Assembly (NCBI RefSeq): GCF_030730875.1
Contig: NZ_JAVAMA010000002.1
Span: 310,001 to 374,000 of the forward strand
Length of the DNA: 64,000 nucleotides
Reading direction: 5' to 3'
Source: Sphingomonas sp. DG1-23
Lineage (GTDB): Bacteria; Pseudomonadota; Alphaproteobacteria; Sphingomonadales; Sphingomonadaceae
A program made the position numbers and the translations under genes. This document shows positions 36,199 to 42,053 of the stretch, one piece after another. Within the stretch, counting starts at the first letter, position 1. Each line of letters opens with the position of its first letter. Under the pieces are notes generated by a model that saw only the letters and a list, made by a program, of their open reading frames with translations, was not told the DNA's origin and did no database searches.

Positions 36199-36540
36199 AT
36201 GAAGCGTGTTTTAATCGGTGTCGCTTTTGCATTGCTGGCGGCGATGCCGGGCGCGGCAAATGCTCAGGATGCTTGGGCAATGCAGCGCAAGATATTGTAT
36301 CTCTACCCCACCGCCGGGGGATTCTCGTTCAAGCTGGACGGCGCGCAAGTGAACCCCGGTAGTCCGTGCGACGCGAACCGAATGATCTTGCCGCTCGGCG
36401 CGCCGAACTACGATGCTATTATCGGCTCGATCATGCTGGCGTTTTCATCGAACTACGTCGTCGATGTGGCATATGATTCCAGTACGGTGTCCAGTTGTGA
36501 CACCGTGGTCAATCGCGTTGTAGTATATCGAAGAGCCTGA
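36199..36540 (+). CDS. Secreted orphan protein
   Basis: A 113-residue protein with a clean signal peptide (MKRVLIGVAFALLAAMPGAANA) and a mature part of about 90 residues with two cysteines (SPCDAN, SSCDTV) that may form a disulfide. Base composition is visibly less GC-rich than its neighbours, and I recognise no family. The start at 36199 is chosen for the signal peptide; a longer in-frame start at 36145 exists. Confidence 0.6.
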   Translation: MKRVLIGVAFALLAAMPGAANAQDAWAMQRKILYLYPTAGGFSFKLDGAQVNPGSPCDANRMILPLGAPNYDAIIGSIMLAFSSNYVVDVAYDSSTVSSCDTVVNRVVVYRRA

Positions 36541-36616
36541 TTGTCCCGCCGCTGGTCGGAAGGAGGTCCTGCACAATCCGGTTGGCCCGTGCTCCCGCTT
36601 GCACAGGAGCACGGGA

Positions 36617-37462
36617 TCATGCGCCGGCCGAATCGGCTTTCTTCCTGGCCCAGCGCTTGCGGGCGATCAGCGCCGCGGCCGCGCCGCCGAACAGCAGGAC
36701 CATCGGCGGGGCGGGGACCGGCTCGGGGCCGCCCGACGAGCCGCTCGATCCGTGATGGCCGCTCGATCCGCCGCAATGCTTGCCCCATTTGCAGCCCCAG
36801 CCGCTGGAGGTGCTCCAGCCGCTCGACGTGCTCCAGTTGCCGCTCGAAGAAGTGCTCGACGAAGTCGAGGACGAAGTGGACGACGAGGTCGACGAAGAAG
36901 TCGAGGACGAAGTCGACGAGCTCACCCCGCTCGACGTCGAGGTCGAGGAGCCGCCGGTCGAAGTCGAAGTCGACGAGCCGCCGGTCGAGGTGGACGAGCC
37001 GCCCGACGACGTGCTGGTCGACGAGCCCCCGCTCGAAATCTCGATATTGATGCCGCTGCTGCCGGAGCTGCTGCCCGAGCTGCCGAAGAAGCCGCCGGCG
37101 AAGAAGCCGCCGCCGAAGCCGCCATAGCCGCCCGAACCGCCGACCACGCCGGCTGCCGCGCTGCTCGCGGCCGCCACCACCGGCATTTCGCGCGGCGGAA
37201 GCGGGATGGGGGCGCCCTGAGTCGTCACGACGACGACCTGCGGCTGGGCCTGGGTGGTGGTGGTGGTGACGCGGCGGACGAGCTTCTTGCGTACGGTGCC
37301 TGCCACGGCCGCCTTGCGGACGACGCGCTTCTTCGCGACCGTATATTGCTTCACCACGCTGGGCTGCGTCACGCGCTCGACGGCATAGACGCCGCCGCCG
37401 CCGATGACTGCGCCGCCACAGGCACATGCGCAGAGTTTCGCCAAGGCCATGCGAACCGACAT
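36617..37462 (-). CDS. Ser/Thr/Gly-repeat protein with PEP-CTERM-like tail
   Basis: A 281-residue protein of unknown function with an unusual layout. An N-terminal hydrophobic, Cys-containing segment (KLCACACGGAVIGGGG) is followed by a basic stretch (VAKKRVVRKAAVAGTVRKKL), a Gly-rich part (GGYGGFGGGFFAGGFFG) and then about 75 residues of Ser/Thr/Gly repeats, including runs of SSST units and GGSSTST units. It closes with a tripartite C-terminus: PEPVPAP, then MVLLFGGAAAALIA, then RKRWARKK. That tail matches the PEP-CTERM sorting pattern linked to exosortase and exopolysaccharide. The start at ATG 37462 gives the shortest sensible N-terminus; a longer start at 37582 exists. No exosortase gene lies in the window. 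Confidence 0.72.
   Translation of the reverse strand: MSVRMALAKLCACACGGAVIGGGGVYAVERVTQPSVVKQYTVAKKRVVRKAAVAGTVRKKLVRRVTTTTTQAQPQVVVVTTQGAPIPLPPREMPVVAAASSAAAGVVGGSGGYGGFGGGFFAGGFFGSSGSSSGSSGINIEISSGGSSTSTSSGGSSTSTGGSSTSTSTGGSSTSTSSGVSSSTSSSTSSSTSSSTSSSTSSSTSSSGNWSTSSGWSTSSGWGCKWGKHCGGSSGHHGSSGSSGGPEPVPAPPMVLLFGGAAAALIARKRWARKKADSAGA
36840..37060 (-). repeat. Coding tandem repeats (Ser/Thr-rich)
   Basis: Within the PEP-CTERM-like gene the DNA is a run of short near-repeats. On the plus strand it reads as varied GACGAAGTCGAGG and GTCGACGAG units, encoding SSST and GGSSTST blocks on the minus strand. Unit length is about 12-21 bases. Such tracts often vary in length between strains by slippage. 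Confidence 0.75.
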
Positions 37463-37880
37463 GATGTCCCACTCTTCCTGTTGCTGGCGCCTCGCTCCCC
37501 ACGGAACCGTCAGCAGCTTCTGCGCCCTCAATGCGCAAGAAACGCAAAACAAACTATTAAGCGCAAGCGAAACGAGCGCCATTTACCCTGTTCTTGGACG
37601 GTTTTTTGCGTTCCCGGCGCAGAGCTTATGGTTAATGTACGGTTTCGGTACGGTTCTCGCGCGGGCAAGGTCGTTACTTGTGAAGCGACAGGGTTAACGA
37701 AGGTCGCCGTTCGACCTCTGTTCAGCCGGGGCTAATTTCCTCCATGTTACCGGGAATTAGTCAGCGCGCCTGCCATAATAGCGCGCTTGTTTATGCCTTC
37801 GCGCGCAAGTATAGGGCGTGCGGGCAAAAGGCAGTCGTCCAGCGGCCAGGCCACTTGGGCGACCGGTGTGGAGAGTGGGG
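37463..37880. other. Divergent intergenic region before dksA
   Basis: These 418 bases separate the Ser-rich gene (minus) and dksA (plus), and no gene is supported. The region is relatively AT-rich and contains GTTAA/TTAAC elements, including a CtrA-like half-site at 37628-37635 and GGGTTAACG near 37690. It must hold the promoters of both genes, which I cannot place exactly. Confidence 0.55.
37628..37635 (-). promoter_or_regulatory. Possible CtrA half-site TTAACCAT
   Basis: Minus-strand TTAACCAT equals the alphaproteobacterial CtrA half-site. It lies about 165 bases upstream of the Ser-rich gene start. An 8-base match can occur by chance, so confidence is low; the nearby rcdA gene makes the link to CtrA biology plausible. 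Confidence 0.3.
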
Positions 37881-38348
37881 ATGGCTACTGTTTGGGAACG
37901 GTCCGACGAAACGGGAAAACAATTTCCGGCGGCGGCGAACGACGGCGATGAGGGCTATCGCCCGCATTACGACGAACCCTTCATGAATGCGCGGCAGCAG
38001 GATTATTTCCGAGAGAAGCTGTTGGCGTGGAAGGACGCGATCTACCGCGAGGCGGCAGGCACGCTCAACCAGCTCCAGACCGATTCGCTGCGCGAGGCCG
38101 ATCTCACCGACCGCGCATCGAGCGAGACCGACTGGTCGATCGAGCTGCGCACCCGCGATCGCCAGCGCAAGCTGATCGCCAAGATCGACGCGGCGCTGCG
38201 CCGGATCGACGAAGGCGAATATGGCTATTGCGAAGTGACCGGCGAGCCGATTTCGCTCGCCCGGCTCGAGGCGCGGCCGATCGCGACGATGACGGTCGAG
38301 GCGCAGGAGCGTCACGAGCGCAACGAGAAGGTATCGCGCGACGAATAG
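37881..38348 (+). CDS. dksA: DksA RNA polymerase-binding transcription factor
   Basis: Cytosolic regulator that binds the RNA polymerase secondary channel and works with ppGpp. The 155-residue protein has the coiled-coil (about residues 32-110, including DFREKLL-like YFREKLLAWKDAIYRE) and a C-terminal zinc-finger-like motif EGEYGYCEVTGEPISLARL. Only one cysteine of the usual four is present, as in many alphaproteobacterial DksA proteins, so the fold does not depend on a four-Cys zinc site. ATG 37881 follows GGAGAGTGGGG. A strong terminator follows the gene, so it is monocistronic. Confidence 0.95.
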   Translation: MATVWERSDETGKQFPAAANDGDEGYRPHYDEPFMNARQQDYFREKLLAWKDAIYREAAGTLNQLQTDSLREADLTDRASSETDWSIELRTRDRQRKLIAKIDAALRRIDEGEYGYCEVTGEPISLARLEARPIATMTVEAQERHERNEKVSRDE

Positions 38349-38357
38349 CAATTTTTT

Positions 38358-38386
38358 GGGCCGCATCGTTTTTGCGGCCCTTTTAA
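38358..38386 (+). terminator. Rho-independent terminator after dksA
   Basis: GGGCCGCA, a 7-base loop, then TGCGGCCC and TTTTAATTT form a textbook stem of 8 bp with a T-rich tail, 10 bases after the dksA stop. Confidence 0.9.
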
Positions 38387-38452
38387 TTTACGCTTTCGTC
38401 AGGGATTGCTGCTCTAATCCCCGCAATTCAATTTGGCGTTTGAGCAGCTCCG

Positions 38453-38830
38453 ATGGACCAGTTCTCTACCGATTCCGTGAACACGCTCTCGGCCGACGAC
38501 TTCGCCGGCCAGCGTAGTGGTTCGCGCGACAGCCTGATGCTGACGGCGCAGTTCCGCATCGCCGGCGACGAAAAGGTCGCTCAGGTGCGCGTGCGCAACC
38601 TTTCTTCGGGCGGCCTGATGGCCGAATATGCCGCGCCGGTCGAAATGGGCACGCCCGTCGAGATCGAAGTCCGCGGCGTCGGCTGGGTGAAGGGGCGTAT
38701 CGCCTGGGCTACCGACGGCCGCGTCGGCGTCGCCTTCGATATCGAGATCGACCCGATGCTGGCGCGCAAGCCGGTCGGCAAGGGCGCGCAAAATACGTCC
38801 TACGCGAAGCCGGTGCTCACGCGGCGCTGA
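38453..38830 (+). CDS. Single-domain PilZ protein
   Basis: A 125-residue cyclic-di-GMP-binding candidate. The RxxxR element (QRSGSRDSLML) is followed by VRNLSSGGLMAEY, the second binding motif, and a six-stranded barrel pattern ending with GRVGVAFDIEIDP. It has no other domain and is cytosolic. It stands alone between the dksA terminator and a DUF465 gene. The target process, motility or polysaccharide, cannot be told. Confidence 0.88.
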   Translation: MDQFSTDSVNTLSADDFAGQRSGSRDSLMLTAQFRIAGDEKVAQVRVRNLSSGGLMAEYAAPVEMGTPVEIEVRGVGWVKGRIAWATDGRVGVAFDIEIDPMLARKPVGKGAQNTSYAKPVLTRR

Positions 38831-38937
38831 TCGCGCCGGGGCATTTTCGATCTTCGCATCGTCGCGCTTGAATTCGGCATCCGGGAAAGGTGCGGCCGCA
38901 GACCGCACCTCCCGCAACAAAGCTGTGGATGGCCGCG

Positions 38938-39090
38938 CTAGCGGCTGAGCTCCTCCTTGACGCGCAGCTTCTGCTTCTTCAATTCCGCGATAAGCATCTG
39001 GTCGGGTAACGGCCGTTGCGACTCGGCGGCGATCCGTTGATCCAGGGTCGAATGCTTGGCGTTGAGTGCCACGAAATGCGCGTTCTGCAT
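38938..39090 (-). CDS. Small DUF465 (YdcH-like) protein
   Basis: A 50-residue protein, MQNAHFVALNAKHSTLDQRI followed by KKQKLRVKEEL near the C-terminus. This is the whole DUF465 fold, a short helical hairpin of unknown role. An AAGGAGG site 8 bases before the ATG decides the start; the frame stays open far upstream to 39468, but that part is not coding. It is divergent from a second DUF465 gene. Confidence 0.88.
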   Translation of the reverse strand: MQNAHFVALNAKHSTLDQRIAAESQRPLPDQMLIAELKKQKLRVKEELSR

Positions 39091-39240
39091 GGAAGCGTTC
39101 CTCCTTCGATAAGCGCCGGGGGGAGCTAATAGATCACCTTTCGAACCGCTTGTCGCCCCCTGTATTGGGCGCAATCGACAGCCCGCGGAAAAGCCGCGAT
39201 GGTTCGTTGCCGATAATGTGACGCGTAACAGGGGGCAGAG

Positions 39241-39438
39241 ATGGACGAGAGCGAGATCCAGCGGCGGCTCGAGGCGCTCAGGTCCGAGCATCGCGATCTC
39301 GATACCGCGATCGAGGCGCTCGGCCAGACCGGGTCGGCGGACCAGCTCCAGCTCGCGCGCCTCAAGAAGCGCAAGCTGCGGCTGCGCGACGAAATGACCC
39401 AGCTCGAAGACGAACTGGTTCCCGACATCATCGCCTGA
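39241..39438 (+). CDS. Second DUF465 protein
   Basis: A 65-residue charged coiled-coil-like protein (IQRRLEALRSEHRDLDTAIE, then LARLKKRKLRLRDEM). DUF465 is usually one small gene, and two divergent copies only 150 bases apart are common in sphingomonads. A GGGGGCAGAG site precedes the ATG. It is followed 58 bases later by the rcdA-like gene on the same strand. Confidence 0.85.
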   Translation: MDESEIQRRLEALRSEHRDLDTAIEALGQTGSADQLQLARLKKRKLRLRDEMTQLEDELVPDIIA

Positions 39439-39496
39439 TCCTCCCGGGGCGGGACGAAAGTCCTGCAATATTAAGCATTCAACTGGCGCCTCCGAT

Positions 39497-39973
39497 ATGG
39501 CACTCCCTTGTCGGATGACGCAGCAGGCAACCTCGGCGATCCATCGCAGGCTGGTCGACTCGCTCTATGTCGAGGCGATGCTGCTCGCCGACGAGGCGCG
39601 CGCCTATTTCGACGTCGTCGGCCGCGCCGAGCGCGAGTCGCTCGAGGCGCTGAGCCGGGTCACCTTCTCGTGCGAGTCGCTCAAGGTCACCACCCGGCTG
39701 ATGCACATCATCGCGTGGCTGCTTACCCAGCGCGCAGTCGAGGCGGGCGAGCTGACTGCCGTCGACGCGCTGTCGCCGTCGCGCCGGCTCGGCGACGCCC
39801 CCGAGACCGACTCGGCGACGCTCGACGCGATGCCGCCCCAGGCGCGCGCGATCATTGCCACCAGCGTCGAATTGCACCGCCGCGTCGCACGCCTCGATGC
39901 CTCGCTCGACGAGCCGCTGGTGGACGACAGCCCCGCGCGCCGCATGCTCGACCGGCTGGCCGCTTCGTTCTAG
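39497..39973 (+). CDS. rcdA: DUF1465 / RcdA-like regulator of CtrA degradation
   Basis: A 158-residue helical protein of the DUF1465 family. In Caulobacter, RcdA is an adaptor that helps ClpXP degrade the cell-cycle regulator CtrA. Visible family features are RRLVDSLYVEAMLLADEARA, the ESLKVTTRLMHIIAWLL segment and QRAVEAGE. There is no enzymatic motif. ATG 39515 is an equally good start, since neither has a clear ribosome site. The CtrA link is established for Caulobacter and inferred here. Confidence 0.85.
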   Translation: MALPCRMTQQATSAIHRRLVDSLYVEAMLLADEARAYFDVVGRAERESLEALSRVTFSCESLKVTTRLMHIIAWLLTQRAVEAGELTAVDALSPSRRLGDAPETDSATLDAMPPQARAIIATSVELHRRVARLDASLDEPLVDDSPARRMLDRLAASF

Positions 39974-39991
39974 AAGTTTATCAGGGCTGTC

Positions 39992-40069
39992 GTGCTCCTG
40001 CGAAAGCAGGAGCCCAGAGTAACAGAGTGTTTCGCTTGCGATCCTGGGCTCCTGCTTCCGCAGGAGCAC
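39992..40069. repeat. 78-bp twin-hairpin REP-like repeat, copy 1
   Basis: Two 26-base arms in inverted orientation, each itself a hairpin (GCTCCTGC-GAAA-GCAGGAGC on the left, GCTCCTGC-TTCC-GCAGGAGC on the right), flank a 26-base spacer. The arms differ at one base. The copy lies between the convergent ends of rcdA and the nitronate monooxygenase gene. A second copy of the same total length is at 60843-60920. Confidence 0.85.
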
Positions 40070-40090
40070 TATTCCATTTCGCGCAAACGG

Positions 40091-41035
40091 CTAGAAACCC
40101 AAAGCCGCCTTCGCCGCGGCATATTCCCGCTTCAGCCGCTCGATCTTGACCACCGCCGGTTCGACCGCGGTCACTGCGCCGATTCCCTGGCCCGAGCCCC
40201 AGATCTCCTTCCACGCCTTGGCGCCGCCGAAGTTCATCGCGCTGGGATCGCTCTCGGGCAATTTGTCGGGGTCGAGCCCGGCGGCCATGATCGAGCTGCG
40301 CAGATAATTGCCGTGCACCCCGGTGAACAGGTTGGAATAGACGATGTCGGCGGCGCGGCCCTCGACGATGCCTTGCTTGTACGCGTCGACGGCATTGGCC
40401 TCGTCGGTCGCGATGAAGGGCGAGCCGATATAAGCGAGGTCGGCGCCGAGCACCTGCGCGGCGAGCACCGCGCGGCCGGTGGCGATCGCGCCCGACAGGA
40501 TCACCGGCCCGTCGAACCATTCGCGCACTTCCTGGACGAACGCGAAGGGATTGAGCTTGCCGGCATGTCCGCCCGCGCCGGTGGCGACGAGGATCAGCCC
40601 GTCGGCGCCTTTCTCCACCGCCTTATGGGCGAAGCGATCGTCGATGACGTCGTGCAGCGTGATCCCGCCCCAGCTGTGCACCGCATCGTTGAGCTCGGGC
40701 CGCGCGCCGAGAGACGTGATCACGATCGGCACTTTCCATTTGGCGCAGGTGTGGAGATCGGCCTCGAGCCGGTCGTTCGAGCGATGGACGATCTGATTGA
40801 CTGCGAACGGCGCGGCCGGCGCATCCGGGTTGGCGCGGTCCCACGCGGCGAGTTCCTCGGTGATCCGGTGCAGCCATTCGTCGAGCAGGCTCTGCGGCCG
40901 GGCGTTGAGCGCCGGAAACGAGCCGACGATCCCCGCCTTGCACTGCGCGATCACCAGATCGGGCACCGAGATGATGAACAGCGGCGAGCCGATGACGGGA
41001 AGCCGGAGGCGATCGAACAAGGGAGGAAGAGCCAT
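40091..41035 (-). CDS. Nitronate monooxygenase family protein
   Basis: FMN-dependent (beta/alpha)8 enzyme of the 2-nitropropane dioxygenase/NMO family, 314 residues. Typical segments are LPVIGSPLFIISVPDLVIAQ, GIVGSFPALNARP, ADGLILVATGAGGHAG (active-site His/Gly-rich loop) and the phosphate-binding VILSGAIATGRAVLAAQVLG with AYIGSPFIATDEA. It may detoxify nitronates or act as a flavin-linked reductase. It is preceded on the same strand by the gamma-carbonic-anhydrase gene after an 85-base gap, so co-transcription is possible. Confidence 0.92.
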   Translation of the reverse strand: MALPPLFDRLRLPVIGSPLFIISVPDLVIAQCKAGIVGSFPALNARPQSLLDEWLHRITEELAAWDRANPDAPAAPFAVNQIVHRSNDRLEADLHTCAKWKVPIVITSLGARPELNDAVHSWGGITLHDVIDDRFAHKAVEKGADGLILVATGAGGHAGKLNPFAFVQEVREWFDGPVILSGAIATGRAVLAAQVLGADLAYIGSPFIATDEANAVDAYKQGIVEGRAADIVYSNLFTGVHGNYLRSSIMAAGLDPDKLPESDPSAMNFGGAKAWKEIWGSGQGIGAVTAVEPAVVKIERLKREYAAAKAALGF

Positions 41036-41120
41036 GGATCGGTTTTGTAGCGCAACCGATAGGGCTGTCTATCCCGCTGCCGGCGACGCTACGGCAGGGC
41101 CGATCCGGCGGTAAACCGCT

Positions 41121-41645
41121 TCAGCCGACTCGGCGGAGGCTTCGCGCATAGTCGCGCTGCTTGGCGGCATAGAGCGCCGCCGACGCCCTGAGCATCGCCT
41201 TTTGCGCGTCGTCGAGCGGGCGGATCGCCCTCGCCGGCGCGCCGACGATCAGATGGCCGGGCGGGAAGGTCTTGGCTTCGGTGATCAGCGCGCCGGCGCC
41301 GATCAGGCAATCCGCGCCGATCACCGCGCGGTTGAGGATGGTCGCGCCCATGCCGACCAGCACCCGATCGCCGATCGTGCAGCCGTGAAGGATCGCATGA
41401 TGGCCGACGGTGACGTCGTCGCCGAGCGTGCACGGCGCGCCGGGATCGGAATGGAGCATCGCGCCGTCCTGGACGTTGGTCCGCGCGCCGATCCGGATCG
41501 AGGTATTGTCGGCGCGGATCACCGTGCCGAACCATACGCTCGCCAGTTCGGCGAGCTGGACGTCGCCGATCAGGTCGGCGCTCGGCGCGACCCATGCGTC
41601 GGCGGCGATCCGGGGTTGCTGGCCGCCCAGTTCATAGAGCGGCAT
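41121..41645 (-). CDS. Gamma-class carbonic anhydrase-like left-handed helix protein
   Basis: A 174-residue left-handed parallel beta-helix protein of the gamma-CA/YrdA/PaaY group. The three zinc histidines are at 65 (MLHSDPG), 82 and 87 (VGHHAILHG). Hexapeptide turns run through residues 20-135, and a C-terminal helix ends the protein. Members may hydrate CO2 or hydrolyse thioesters. The upstream small membrane gene ends 4 bases before this ATG, so the two form one unit. Confidence 0.92.
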   Translation of the reverse strand: MPLYELGGQQPRIAADAWVAPSADLIGDVQLAELASVWFGTVIRADNTSIRIGARTNVQDGAMLHSDPGAPCTLGDDVTVGHHAILHGCTIGDRVLVGMGATILNRAVIGADCLIGAGALITEAKTFPPGHLIVGAPARAIRPLDDAQKAMLRASAALYAAKQRDYARSLRRVG

Positions 41646-41649
41646 GGCC

Positions 41650-41880
41650 TTAGAAAAGCGGGGCGTCGAAGCCGGCGGGCACCGGCATGTGCAGCCCGAG
41701 CGCGAAGGCGAGGCTCACCGCGCCGAGCAGGATCGCCAGGGTCGAGGAAAGCGAGAACAGGCCCCAGCCGACGAGCGTCACCATCTGTGGGTTCGGCCGC
41801 TGCTCGCGCTGGTTGCGCTGCATCGCGAACAGCACGAACATCGCCAGCATCGCGTAGATAGAGATGAAAAACTCGGCCAT
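41650..41880 (-). CDS. Small two-helix membrane protein
   Basis: A 76-residue protein with two transmembrane helices (ISIYAMLAMFVLFAM and LAILLGAVSLAFALGL) separated by a polar loop, and a short tail. I recognise no family. It ends 4 bases before the carbonic-anhydrase-like gene. The longer start at 41889 would add three residues. Confidence 0.7.
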   Translation of the reverse strand: MAEFFISIYAMLAMFVLFAMQRNQREQRPNPQMVTLVGWGLFSLSSTLAILLGAVSLAFALGLHMPVPAGFDAPLF

Positions 41881-42053
41881 CGTCCTCAAACCCGCCCCCG
41901 CGTGATCCCGAGGTTTCGTTAGCCTGCCAAGGTTAACGCTTCAATGCCGGCATCCTGCGGATCACCGCGTAGGCCGCGGCATTGGTCGTGCGCCGCCCCG
42001 CTGGACGGATGATCTGAAAATACATAGCATCCATAAAAAACAGGAGACGGGGC

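Noticed and set aside
36780..37127. A very acidic Asp/Glu/Val-rich frame opposite the Ser-repeat gene
   Set aside because: Its acidic repeats are the exact complement of the Ser/Thr codons, while the minus strand has start, sorting tail and domain logic.
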